A DNA stretch of 64,000 nt from assembly GCF_001500025.1 (NCBI RefSeq), contig NZ_LQIW01000012.1:248001-312000 (forward strand), read 5' to 3'. The notes under the pieces are model-generated. The model was given only the letters and a program-made list of their open reading frames with translations, did no database searches and was not told the DNA's origin. Shown in pieces: positions 35,092-43,851 of this stretch. This stretch comes from Mycobacterium sp. IS-1590. Its GTDB lineage: Bacteria; Actinomycetota; Actinomycetes; Mycobacteriales; Mycobacteriaceae. Numbering within the stretch: position 1 is the first letter of the stretch; every line of letters starts with the position of its first letter. A program made the translations under genes and the position numbers.

Positions 35092-36906
35092 ATGGCCGAA
35101 ATCGAGGACTACGCACTGATCGGGGATCTGCAGACCGCAGCCCTCGTGGATCGCAGCGGAGCCATCGACTGGTTGTGCCTCCCGCACTTCGACTCACCGG
35201 CCTGCTTCGCGGCACTGCTCGGCGGGGCCGAGGCAGGCACCTGGCTGATGGCGCCGGCGGACACCGGGCCTGCCACGCGACGGCGCTACCGCGACGACGC
35301 GGTGATCCTCGAAACAGAGTGGGACACCGCGGATGGAAGCGTTCGGCTGATCGATTTCATGCCACCGCGCGGCGTAGCCGCCGACGTCGTACGCATCGTC
35401 GAGGGCGTGCGCGGCACCGTTCCGATGGCGATGACCCTGCGCCTGCGCTTCGACTACGGCCACGTGGTGCCCTGGGTACGACGCCGCGACGGCGGCTTGT
35501 CGGCGATTGCGGGGCCGGATGCGGTGTGGCTGCGCACACCTGTTCCCACGCACGGGCAGGAGCTGACGACGGTCGCGGAGTTCATCGTCACCGAGGGGCA
35601 GCGCATACCGTTTGTGCTCACACACCAGCTCTCCCATCTGCCGGCACCACAACCGGTCGACGCCGAGCAGGCGCTGGCGGAGACCGAACGCTGGTGGAGC
35701 GCGTGGATGGCGCAATGCAGCTACACCGGATCGTGGCAACCGGAGGTGCGCCGGGCGTTGATGTTGCTCAAGGCCCTGACTTTCGCCCCCACCGGCGGCA
35801 TCCTCGCCGCGGCCACCACGTCATTGCCCGAGCAACTCGGTGGACCGCGCAATTGGGATTACCGCTACTGCTGGCTGCGCGACGCCACCTTCACCCTGCA
35901 GGCGCTGCTCGGCACGGGTTTCGTCGACGAGGCGCGCGCGTGGCGCGAATGGCTGGTGCGCGCGGTGGCCGGCGACCCCGCAGATCTGCAGATCATGTAC
36001 GGCGCCGACGGACGGCGACGCCTACCCGAGTTCGAACTCCCCTGGCTGGCCGGTTACGAGAACTCGAGCCCGGTGCGGGTGGGCAACGCCGCGGCGGCCC
36101 AGCTCCAACTCGACGTGTGGGGCGAGGTGTTAGACGGGTTGCACCTGGCCAGGGACAGCGGGCTGCCGACCGACGACACCGCCTGGGACGTCCAGCGTGC
36201 ACTTCTGGATTTTCTCGAAGGCAATTGGCAGCGGAGTGACTACAGCCTCTGGGAGATCCGCGGGCCTGCACGCCATTTCGTGCATTCGAAGGTGATGGCG
36301 TGGGCCGGGGTCGATCGTGCGGTACGCACCGTGGAGAACCATCAACTGGACGGCCCGCTGTCGCGGTGGCGAGCCCTGCGCGACGAGATCCACGCCGACG
36401 TCTGCGAACACGGATACAACACGCAGCGCGGTTGCTTCACTCAGTCCTACGGATCCGACCACCTCGACGCGGCGCTGTTGCTGCTCCCGCGTGTCGGCTT
36501 CCTGCCCTACGACGACCCGCGCATCGTTGGCACCATCGAAGCGGTGCAGAAGGAACTCTGCTGTGACGGGCTGCTTTTGCGATACCGTCCCGAACGAAGC
36601 GACGACGGCCTCCCGGGCGGTGAAGGCGCCTTCCTGGCGTGCAGCTTCTGGCTCGTCGACGCGCTGTGCGGCATCGGCCGCCCCGACGAAGCCACCGCGC
36701 TCTTCGAACGACTGCTGGAACTCCGCAACGACGTCGGGCTGCTCAGCGAGGAGTACGACCCGAAAGGCGGTCGCCAGCTGGGCAACACACCACAGGCCTT
36801 CAGCCTCGTCGGATTGATCAACAGCGCCCGACAACTCAGCGGATACCACACCATGACGTCCGCACACGACCGGCGACAGCATCCCCACGCAACGGCACGA
36901 CAGTAA
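35092..36906 (+). CDS. Glycoside hydrolase family 15 protein (trehalase/glucoamylase type)
   Basis: 604 residues. N-terminal beta-sandwich (about 1-230), then an (alpha/alpha)6 barrel with NWDYRYCWLRDATFTLQAL near residue 255, the catalytic acid Glu in SLWEIRGPARHFVHSK, and the base Glu in SEEYDPKGGRQLGNTPQAFS near residue 555. Mycobacterial GH15 proteins of this type hydrolyse trehalose. Lacks a signal peptide, so cytosolic. It would supply glucose to the dehydrogenase encoded just upstream. Confidence 0.93.
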   Translation: MAEIEDYALIGDLQTAALVDRSGAIDWLCLPHFDSPACFAALLGGAEAGTWLMAPADTGPATRRRYRDDAVILETEWDTADGSVRLIDFMPPRGVAADVVRIVEGVRGTVPMAMTLRLRFDYGHVVPWVRRRDGGLSAIAGPDAVWLRTPVPTHGQELTTVAEFIVTEGQRIPFVLTHQLSHLPAPQPVDAEQALAETERWWSAWMAQCSYTGSWQPEVRRALMLLKALTFAPTGGILAAATTSLPEQLGGPRNWDYRYCWLRDATFTLQALLGTGFVDEARAWREWLVRAVAGDPADLQIMYGADGRRRLPEFELPWLAGYENSSPVRVGNAAAAQLQLDVWGEVLDGLHLARDSGLPTDDTAWDVQRALLDFLEGNWQRSDYSLWEIRGPARHFVHSKVMAWAGVDRAVRTVENHQLDGPLSRWRALRDEIHADVCEHGYNTQRGCFTQSYGSDHLDAALLLLPRVGFLPYDDPRIVGTIEAVQKELCCDGLLLRYRPERSDDGLPGGEGAFLACSFWLVDALCGIGRPDEATALFERLLELRNDVGLLSEEYDPKGGRQLGNTPQAFSLVGLINSARQLSGYHTMTSAHDRRQHPHATARQ

Positions 36907-36913
36907 GGAGACG

Positions 36914-36961
36914 ATGATGCCCCCACCCCACGCACCTCCACACCGCAACTGCCGACGATGA
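36914..36961 (+). CDS. Possible 15-residue leader peptide
   Basis: AAGGAG is placed 3 bases before ATG 36914, a far better site than that of the next gene. The frame encodes a Pro/His/Arg-rich peptide (MMPPPHAPPHRNCRR) and stops in an ATGA overlap with the membrane-protein start. Consistent with translational coupling or a Pro-stalling leader; could also be chance. Confidence 0.4.
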   Translation: MMPPPHAPPHRNCRR

Positions 36962-37467
36962 CCACTCCGCGGACACAGTTGGTCGAGGTCAGCCTGAACC
37001 GGTCGCGGTATCGCAGCGGCCGATGGTTGCTCGTCGCCGAGGGGGTGGCGTGCGCCGCCCTCGGAAGCGCCGCCGCCATAGGACACCTCGCCCGCGAATC
37101 TCGTTCGGGGACCGGGATATCCGTGTTCGGCGTGCACATCTCCGCCGTCGAGAGCCTCGTCTTGGCGGTGTTCGGGGTGCTGGCCGTGGTCGCGGCGTTT
37201 CGACGCGGCACGTCGGTGGCCCTGAGCGCGATCGGTGTCGTCGGTGGCATGACGATGGTGATCGTCACCTCCGTGGCGGCTGCACACCACGCCGACGGAC
37301 CGATGGGCTTCGAGTTCGGCGACATCCTGCTCTCCGGCCTGCTCGGCGCCTACAACCTCGCACTGCTGATGTGGCTGTGTTCGGACGCCGTGGAGGGGAA
37401 GGTGTGGCGATACCGACGCCGACCCGTGACGACCGCGTCGAGGGGCCGGCGACGGCGACTCAATTGA
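36958..37467 (+). CDS. Small multi-pass membrane protein, possibly DUF4383-like
   Basis: 169 residues with four hydrophobic helices at about 22-42, 58-80, 88-110 and 122-145 and a strongly basic C-terminus (RYRRRPVTTASRGRRRR). The layout and the segment VLAVFGVLAVVAAFRR resemble DUF4383 proteins, but I am not certain of the family. The start ATG shares ATGA with the short upstream frame. No enzymatic motif. Confidence 0.65.
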   Translation: MTTPRTQLVEVSLNRSRYRSGRWLLVAEGVACAALGSAAAIGHLARESRSGTGISVFGVHISAVESLVLAVFGVLAVVAAFRRGTSVALSAIGVVGGMTMVIVTSVAAAHHADGPMGFEFGDILLSGLLGAYNLALLMWLCSDAVEGKVWRYRRRPVTTASRGRRRRLN

Positions 37468-37476
37468 TTCCCAGGA

Positions 37477-37498
37477 AGCAATAGTTGCTGCATAGCAA
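37477..37498 (+). promoter_or_regulatory. Competing mini-hairpins upstream of the TPP gene
   Basis: AGCAA (37477-37481), TTGCT (37485-37489) and AGCAA (37494-37498) follow each other; the middle word can pair with either neighbour with loops of 3 or 4 bases. It sits 60 bases before the next ATG in an operon that ends with an ANTAR gene. May equally be a DNA operator. Confidence 0.35.
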
Positions 37499-37557
37499 AT
37501 GAGAGCGTAGGACGGAGATAACGCCCCGCCCACGGATCCAACCGAGAAGGAGCAGCC

Positions 37558-39354
37558 ATGCCCGATCAAACCGTTGCCGACTACCTGCTCGAACGGTTGC
37601 GCGCCTGGGGTGTGCGCCATGTGTTCGCATATCCGGGTGACGGGATCAACGCGACCCTTGCCGCCTGGGCCCGCGCCGGCGACGAACCCCAGTTCGTGCA
37701 GTCCCGCCACGAGGAGATGAGCGCGTTCGAAGCAGTCGGCTACGCCAAGTTCGGTGGTGCGAAGTTCGGCGTCTGCATGGCGACGTCCGGGCCCGGGGCG
37801 GTCCATCTGCTCAACGGCCTCTACGACGCCAAGCTCGATCACGTACCGGTGGTGGCCATCGTCGGGCAGACCAACCGCAGCGCGATGGGCGGGTCGTACC
37901 AACAGGAGATCGACCTGCTGAGCCTCTACAAGGACGTCGCCTCTGAATACGTGCAGATGGTGACCGTACCCGAGCAGCTTCCCAACGTCGTGGACCGCGC
38001 GATCCGCACCGCGGTGGCGAGGCGGTGCCCCACGGCCCTGATCATCCCGGCCGATGTGCAGGAACTTCCCTACAGCCCACCGCAACACGCCTTCAAGATG
38101 GTGCCGTCGAGTTTGGGTGTCGACTGGCCGGCGATCACCCCCGACGACGCAGCGATCGTGCGGGCCGCCGAGATCCTCAATGCTGGAATGAAGGTCGCGA
38201 TGCTCGTCGGCAACGGCGCCCGCGGCGCGGAGGCCGAACTGACCGAGACCGCTGAGCTGCTCGGCGCCGGAGCCGCCAAGGCCCTGCTGGGCAAGGACGT
38301 GCTACCCGACGAACTGCCGTGGGTGACCGGAGCGATCGGCCTGCTGGGTACTCGGCCCAGCTACGAGCTGATGCGCGATTGCGACACGCTGCTCACCATC
38401 GGATCGAGCTTCCCCTACACCCAATTCCTTCCCGACTTCGGGCAGACCCGCAGCGTGCAGATCGACATCGATCCGACGATGATCGGCATGCGCTATCCCT
38501 ACGACGTGAACCTGGTGGCCGACGCGAAATCCGCTCTGCGGAGCCTCATTCCGCATCTACAACACAAATCCGACAGGTCGTGGCGGTCCACGATCGAATC
38601 GAATGTCAGCCGCTGGTGGGAGACCATGGCCAAGGAGGCGGCCGTCAAAACCGACGGCGTGAACCCGCTGCGCCTGTTCTCCGAACTCTCCGCGCAGCTC
38701 CCCGGCAACGCGATCGTCACCGCCGATTCCGGCTCGGCCGCCAACTGGTATGCGCGGCAGCTGCGCTTCGGGCCTGGCGTGCGCGGTTCGTTGTCCGGAA
38801 CGCTGGCGACCATGGGACCGGGTGTTCCTTACGCCGTAGGCGCCAAGTTCGCCCACCCCGACCGACCCGTCATCGCCCTCGTCGGCGACGGTGCCATGCA
38901 AATGAACGGGCTGGCAGAGCTCATCACGATCAAGCACTACCACCAGCAGTGGACGGACCGCCGCCTGATCGTGGCGGTACTGCACAACAACGACCTCAAC
39001 CAGGTGACTTGGGAGATGCGTGCGATGAACGGCTCGCCGAAATTCGCGGCATCACAGACGCTTCCGGATGTCGACTACGCCGCCTTCGCCGCCAGCCTCG
39101 GTCTCGAGGCTCACACCGTGCGAGACCCCGAAGGGCTCGCCGACGCCTGGCGCTCGGCGCTTTCGGCCGACCGGCCGACGGTGCTCGACGTGCACACCGA
39201 CCCCGACATGCCGCCCATCCCGCCGCACGCCACGTTCGAACAAGCCAAGGCCACCGCCACAGCGGTGCTCAAGGGAGACGAGGACAGTCGCGGCTTCATC
39301 AAGCAGGGCCTCAAGACCAAGGTGCAAGAGTTCATGCCGCACGCACGCTCATGA
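37558..39354 (+). CDS. TPP-dependent enzyme, pyruvate oxidase/acetolactate synthase-like
   Basis: 598 residues with three domains: the TPP-PYR domain (catalytic Glu in RHEEMSAFEAVGYAKF near residue 60), a central domain about 200-330, and the TPP-PP domain with VGDGAMQMNGLAELI and HNNDLNQVTWEMRAM for Mg-TPP. Close in layout to pyruvate oxidase PoxB and related uncharacterised proteins; FAD use cannot be read. AAGGAG precedes the ATG. Coupled to the enolase-superfamily gene (ATGA). Probably decarboxylates pyruvate or a related 2-keto acid. Confidence 0.88.
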   Translation: MPDQTVADYLLERLRAWGVRHVFAYPGDGINATLAAWARAGDEPQFVQSRHEEMSAFEAVGYAKFGGAKFGVCMATSGPGAVHLLNGLYDAKLDHVPVVAIVGQTNRSAMGGSYQQEIDLLSLYKDVASEYVQMVTVPEQLPNVVDRAIRTAVARRCPTALIIPADVQELPYSPPQHAFKMVPSSLGVDWPAITPDDAAIVRAAEILNAGMKVAMLVGNGARGAEAELTETAELLGAGAAKALLGKDVLPDELPWVTGAIGLLGTRPSYELMRDCDTLLTIGSSFPYTQFLPDFGQTRSVQIDIDPTMIGMRYPYDVNLVADAKSALRSLIPHLQHKSDRSWRSTIESNVSRWWETMAKEAAVKTDGVNPLRLFSELSAQLPGNAIVTADSGSAANWYARQLRFGPGVRGSLSGTLATMGPGVPYAVGAKFAHPDRPVIALVGDGAMQMNGLAELITIKHYHQQWTDRRLIVAVLHNNDLNQVTWEMRAMNGSPKFAASQTLPDVDYAAFAASLGLEAHTVRDPEGLADAWRSALSADRPTVLDVHTDPDMPPIPPHATFEQAKATATAVLKGDEDSRGFIKQGLKTKVQEFMPHARS

Positions 39355-40478
39355 TCACCGACGACGCCGTTCGCACCGTAACTCCCACTGCGACCGTCGA
39401 TGCACTGCGCGTTGCGGCTTACCGCATCCCCACCGAGACGCCGGAGGCCGACGGGACCCTGGCCTGGGATCACACCACACTGATCGTGGTCACCGCCGAT
39501 TGCGGAGGCATCACCGGTACAGGCTGGACGTACGGACATCCGGCCTGCACCGACGTCATCACCCGCAGCCTGGCCAGTCATGTGCTGGGACGGGATGCGC
39601 TCGACGTCGCGGCCGCGTTCGACGCCATGGCCAGAGCTGTGCGCAATATCGGGCGCAGCGGCATTGCTGGACAGGCGCTTTCCGCGGTCGATGTGGCGCT
39701 GTGGGACCTCAAGGCCCGGGTTCTGGGCATCCCGCTGCACCGACTCCTCGGCGCCGTTCGCGACAGCGTTCCCGTCTACGGGAGTGGCGGGTTCACCACG
39801 TACGGACCCCACCGGATGCGGGACCAACTCCTCGGCTGGGTGCGCGACGACGGCGTCACCCGCGTAAAGATCAAGATCGGACAGTCGTGGGGCACCCGCA
39901 CGAGGCGCGACGTGTCGCGGATGCGCCAGGCCCGGGCCGCGATCGGCGACGAAATCGCACTGATGGTCGACGCCAACGGCGGCTACACCGCCAAACAGGC
40001 CGTGCGATTGATGTCCGAGGTCGCCGACCTCGCGATCACCTGGCTGGAAGAGCCGGTCTCATCCGATGACGTTTCAGGGTTGCGTGCCGTGCGCGATTCG
40101 GTCGACGCCGATGTCACCGCGGGCGAATACGGCCATCGGCTGGTCGATTTCGTGCCGTTGTGTTCCGCGGTCGACTGCCTGCAGATCGACGCGTCGCGCT
40201 GCGGAGGGATCACCGAATGGCAGCGGGTGGCCGCACTCGCCGCCGCACACCACCTCGAAGTGTCGGCGCACTGCGCGCCGTGGCTGCACGCCTCCGTCGG
40301 CGCGGCAACACCCAATCTGCGCCACCTCGAGTGGTTTCACGACCACGCCCGCATCGAGACCCGCTACTTCGACGGCGCCACTTCGCCGATCGACGGGGCG
40401 ATCCGCCCCGACCCGTCCAGCCCGGGACACGGCCTGACCGTACGCAGTACGGACCTCGAGCCCTACCGCGTCAGCTGA
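39351..40478 (+). CDS. Enolase-superfamily protein (mandelate racemase/muconate lactonizing type)
   Basis: 375 residues. The barrel carries VKIKIG (KxK base), metal ligands Asp in LMVDANGGY, Glu in WLEEPVSSDD and Glu in TAGEYGH, and a C-terminal SAHCAPWLH that can act as a His acid/base. These residues fit a sugar-acid dehydratase or racemase. With glucose dehydrogenase and a glycosidase in the same operon, a gluconate or galactonate dehydratase is plausible but not proven. Confidence 0.85.
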   Translation: MITDDAVRTVTPTATVDALRVAAYRIPTETPEADGTLAWDHTTLIVVTADCGGITGTGWTYGHPACTDVITRSLASHVLGRDALDVAAAFDAMARAVRNIGRSGIAGQALSAVDVALWDLKARVLGIPLHRLLGAVRDSVPVYGSGGFTTYGPHRMRDQLLGWVRDDGVTRVKIKIGQSWGTRTRRDVSRMRQARAAIGDEIALMVDANGGYTAKQAVRLMSEVADLAITWLEEPVSSDDVSGLRAVRDSVDADVTAGEYGHRLVDFVPLCSAVDCLQIDASRCGGITEWQRVAALAAAHHLEVSAHCAPWLHASVGAATPNLRHLEWFHDHARIETRYFDGATSPIDGAIRPDPSSPGHGLTVRSTDLEPYRVS

Positions 40479-40493
40479 AAGCGATACCACCGC

Positions 40494-43388
40494 ATGAGCC
40501 CTTCGTCACTGCTCTATTCCACGCTCGCTGCCGAGTTGGACCGCCGTATCGCCGGTGAGGTCCGATTCGACCCTGGCTCGCGGGCGGCCTACTCCACCGA
40601 CGCCTCGAACTACCGTCAGGTCCCCATCGGTGTCGTCGTGCCCCATACGCCGGACGATGCGGTCGAGGCCATCGCTGTGTGCCGCGACAACGACGTTCCC
40701 GTCCTGTCGCGCGGTGGCGGCACCAGCTTGGCGGGTCAGTGCTGCAATGCCGCCGTCGTGCTCGACTGGAGCAAGTACTGCACCCGCATCCGCGCAATCG
40801 ACGTCGACAGGGGCACGGCGGTGGTCGAACCGGGCATCAAGCTCGACGTACTCAACGACCACCTCGCGGACACCGGCTGGATGGTGGGCCCGAAACCGTC
40901 CACACACGTCAGTTGCACCGTCGGCGGAATGATCGGCAACAACTCGTGCGGTTCGACCGCGCAGGCATACGGAAAGATGGTCGACTCGGTTCGCGCCCTT
41001 CAGATTTTGACCTATGACGGTGTCCAGCGTTGGGTCGGCCCGACCGATGACCGTGATATCGACCGGATCATCACCTCGGGAGGACGGCTCGCCGAAATCT
41101 ACGGTGGGCTGCGCTCGATCGTCACCGAGTTCAGCGACGACATTCGCGAGCGCTACCCCCACATTCCACGCCGGGTGTCGGGATACAACCTCGATAGCCT
41201 ATTGCCCGACAACGGCTTTGACCTCGCGAAGGCGTTGGTCGGAAGCGAGAGCACGCTCGTCACCGTGCTGTGCGCCGAGATCGGCTTGGTCCGCCGACCC
41301 GCGGCGAGCGCGCTGGCAATACTCGGGTTCGACGGCATCGCCGCCGCCGCCGACGCCGTTCCGGCCGTGCTCGAGCACGAACCGGCGGCGCTGGAAGGCC
41401 TCGACCAGCGGCTGGTCGACCTCGAACACTCACGGCGGCTGGCCGAGAAGGCCCTCAGTCAGCTTCCCCGCGGCAGCGGTTGGCTCATGGTGCAAGTCGA
41501 CGGAGACGACCAGGATCAGGCCGACCACCGCGCAAAGGCCATGATCGAGGCAGTGCAGGCCGCGGCCGACTGCGATGCCCGGATCGTCAGCGATCCAGTA
41601 CACAAGAAGCAGGTGTGGGCCGCCCGGGAGGCCGGACTGGGCGCGACGGCCTACCCACCGGTCGGGCCTGAGACGCACGAAGGTTGGGAGGATGCGGCGG
41701 TCCCGCCGCACCGGCTGGGCGCTTACCTGCGTGACTTTCACACCCTGCTCGACCGCTACGGCTACGGAACATCCTCGCTCTACGGACATTTCGGCCAGGG
41801 TTGCGTACACACCCGGATTCCCTTCGATCTGCGCACCGCCGACGGCATCGCCGCCTACAGACGGTTCGCCCACGACGCCGCCCGCCTCGTCGTCGACTAC
41901 GGCGGGTCGCTGTCCGGGGAACACGGCGACGGTCAGTCGCGCGGCGAACTGTTGCCGATCATGTTCGGCCAACGTGTCGTTCGTGCGTTCGAGAAGACCA
42001 AGGCGCTCTTCGACCCCGACAACCGGATGAACCCCGGAAAGGTCGTCAAGCCCTATCGGCTCGACGACAACCTGCGATTCGGTACCGGGTATCTCCCCAT
42101 CGAGCCGGCGACGGCGTTCGCGTACGCCGATGACGGGCACCGCTTCTCGCGCGCCGCAGCACGGTGCGTCGGTGTCGGGAAGTGCCGCGGTGACGAGTCC
42201 GGTGTGATGTGTCCGAGCTATCGCGCCACCGGGGAGGAACACCATTCGACCCGTGGGCGGGCGCGGTTGCTGTTCGAGATGCTCCAGCGGGACGTCATCA
42301 CCGACGGCTGGGCTTCCACCGAGATCCGTGACGCTCTCGATCTGTGCCTGGCGTGCAAGGGGTGTCTGAGCGACTGCCCGGTCAACGTCGACATGGCAAC
42401 CTACAAGGCGGAGTTTCTTTTTCACCACTATCACCGTCGACTGCGTCCGATGGCCCACTACACGATGGGATGGATACCCCTGTGGGCCCGCATGGCCGCG
42501 GTCGCACCGCGAGCCGTCAACGCCTTGACCCACATGCCGCGCCTGGACGCGGCAGTCAAGGCCCTCGGCGGGATAGATTCGCATCGCGATCTCCCGCGGT
42601 TCGCGACGCAACGATTCACCCGGTGGTGGCGCGATCAGCCGCTGCGAACCGACGGACACGAGTCGGTCATCCTGTTCGCGGACACCTTCACCAACAACTT
42701 CGAGCCGGGCATCGGCTGCGACGCCGTCGAGGTGCTCCGCTCGGCCGGCTTCACCGTCACCGTTCCACGTCGATCACTCTGCTGTGGGCTCACATGGATT
42801 TCCACCGGCCAACTCGGTGTCGCGAAAAAGGTTCTGGGGCGGACGCTGCGGGCCCTGCGGCCCGCGCTGCGCACCGGCACTCCGGTCGTCGTGCTCGAGC
42901 CCAGTTGTGCGGCGGTGTTCCGCTCCGATGCCACAAACCTGTTGAACGGCAACGAGGATGCGCATCGGCTCGCTGAGCAGACGTACACGATCGGTGAACT
43001 TCTGCACCGCAAGGCAGGCGAGTGGAACCCTCCCCGCATTGGGGGCCGCGCCGTCGTGCAGCCGCATTGTCACCAGCACGCGGTGCTGCACTACTCCGAC
43101 GAGAAAGCGGTTCTCGAGGATGCCGGTGTCGACGCCAGAGTGCTCGATGCCGGATGCTGCGGCCTTGCAGGGAATTTCGGTTTTCAGCGCGGACATCATG
43201 ACGTATCGGTGGCGTGCGCCGAGGACAAACTGCTTCCCACGCTGCGTGATGCGGACCCAGAGACAATGGTGCTCGCCGACGGATTCAGCTGTCGAACGCA
43301 GATCCGCGACCTGATCGAGAACCGTACCCCGCGTCACACCGCTTCCATCCTCGCCGAGGCCCTACGAGATCGAAAGGAGAAACGATGA
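40494..43388 (+). CDS. FAD-linked oxidase fused to Fe-S/CCG domains (D-2-hydroxyacid dehydrogenase)
   Basis: 964 residues. The FAD_binding_4 domain (about 20-290) has SRGGGTSLAGQCC and GNNSCGSTAQAYGKM; the FAD-oxidase C domain has FGHFGQGCVHTRIPF and SGEHGDGQSRGELL. Two ferredoxin clusters follow (CVGVGKCRGDESGVMCPSY and CLACKGCLSDCP), then two CCG repeats (SLCCGLTW and GCCGLAGNFG). This architecture is that of YdiJ/GlcDF-type dehydrogenases for D-lactate or D-2-hydroxyglutarate that pass electrons to the quinone pool. Coupled by ATGA to the ANTAR gene. Confidence 0.92.
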   Translation: MSPSSLLYSTLAAELDRRIAGEVRFDPGSRAAYSTDASNYRQVPIGVVVPHTPDDAVEAIAVCRDNDVPVLSRGGGTSLAGQCCNAAVVLDWSKYCTRIRAIDVDRGTAVVEPGIKLDVLNDHLADTGWMVGPKPSTHVSCTVGGMIGNNSCGSTAQAYGKMVDSVRALQILTYDGVQRWVGPTDDRDIDRIITSGGRLAEIYGGLRSIVTEFSDDIRERYPHIPRRVSGYNLDSLLPDNGFDLAKALVGSESTLVTVLCAEIGLVRRPAASALAILGFDGIAAAADAVPAVLEHEPAALEGLDQRLVDLEHSRRLAEKALSQLPRGSGWLMVQVDGDDQDQADHRAKAMIEAVQAAADCDARIVSDPVHKKQVWAAREAGLGATAYPPVGPETHEGWEDAAVPPHRLGAYLRDFHTLLDRYGYGTSSLYGHFGQGCVHTRIPFDLRTADGIAAYRRFAHDAARLVVDYGGSLSGEHGDGQSRGELLPIMFGQRVVRAFEKTKALFDPDNRMNPGKVVKPYRLDDNLRFGTGYLPIEPATAFAYADDGHRFSRAAARCVGVGKCRGDESGVMCPSYRATGEEHHSTRGRARLLFEMLQRDVITDGWASTEIRDALDLCLACKGCLSDCPVNVDMATYKAEFLFHHYHRRLRPMAHYTMGWIPLWARMAAVAPRAVNALTHMPRLDAAVKALGGIDSHRDLPRFATQRFTRWWRDQPLRTDGHESVILFADTFTNNFEPGIGCDAVEVLRSAGFTVTVPRRSLCCGLTWISTGQLGVAKKVLGRTLRALRPALRTGTPVVVLEPSCAAVFRSDATNLLNGNEDAHRLAEQTYTIGELLHRKAGEWNPPRIGGRAVVQPHCHQHAVLHYSDEKAVLEDAGVDARVLDAGCCGLAGNFGFQRGHHDVSVACAEDKLLPTLRDADPETMVLADGFSCRTQIRDLIENRTPRHTASILAEALRDRKEKR

Positions 43389-43747
43389 CCCTCACCTTGT
43401 CCGACGAAGATCGGGCCACCCGACTGGCGGCCGCTGCGCCGGTCACCGAGGCCGAACGCCTGCGGCTCGAAATCGCTCAGCTGCGGGACAAGCTCGCCGG
43501 CCTGCCCGTGATCGAACAGGCCAAAGGGATGCTGATGCAGACGTTCGGCCTCAATGGCGAGCAGGCGTTCGACCTCCTTCGCGTGCTGTCTCAGGTCAGC
43601 AACGTCAGGGTTCGGCAGGTCGCGGGCTGCGTCGTCGAGATATGGACCCGGTGTGGGCCGCGGCCCGACTTCGACGCCGCGACCCAATCCTTGGTGACGG
43701 TGCGGGAGGGGCTGCGCGCGACCGCCAGGACTGCGGGCGGGGAATGA
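43385..43747 (+). CDS. ANTAR-domain RNA-binding antiterminator
   Basis: 120 residues: a short coiled-coil (RLRLEIAQLRDKL) followed by the ANTAR three-helix domain VIEQAKGMLMQTFGLNGEQAFDLLRVLSQ with NVRVRQVA. ANTAR proteins bind paired hexaloop RNA hairpins and prevent termination. There is no receiver or GAF domain, so the signal must come from dimerisation or another partner. Being the last regulator in a metabolic operon, it may control that operon's own leader. Confidence 0.9.
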   Translation: MTLTLSDEDRATRLAAAAPVTEAERLRLEIAQLRDKLAGLPVIEQAKGMLMQTFGLNGEQAFDLLRVLSQVSNVRVRQVAGCVVEIWTRCGPRPDFDAATQSLVTVREGLRATARTAGGE

Positions 43748-43851
43748 ACCCGCCTCAGCGCTCGGTCGCCTCGCCGATGGTTTCAATGTCGGTCGATGAC
43801 CTGGTGGCATTCGTCGGCCCGACCGTCGGGCGCTATCTGACCGCGGATTAA
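43744..43851 (+). CDS. Possible small protein, 35 residues
   Basis: ATG overlaps the ANTAR stop (ATGA) and the frame runs 35 codons (MNPPQRSVASPMVS...VGRYLTAD) to a TAA that overlaps the 3' end of cdsA by 4 bases. Coding evidence is only the coupling and the packing; it may be read-through sequence. Confidence 0.35.
   Translation: MNPPQRSVASPMVSMSVDDLVAFVGPTVGRYLTAD

Noticed and set aside
36130..38088. 650-codon minus-strand open frame
   Set aside because: Lies antisense to the GH15, membrane-protein and TPP genes, all of which have clear family motifs; the translation is low-complexity and Arg/Gly-rich.
38319..39350. Plus-strand open frame leading into the enolase-superfamily gene
   Set aside because: The portion before 39351 is the shifted frame of the TPP gene; the ATGA overlap at 39351 gives a natural start.
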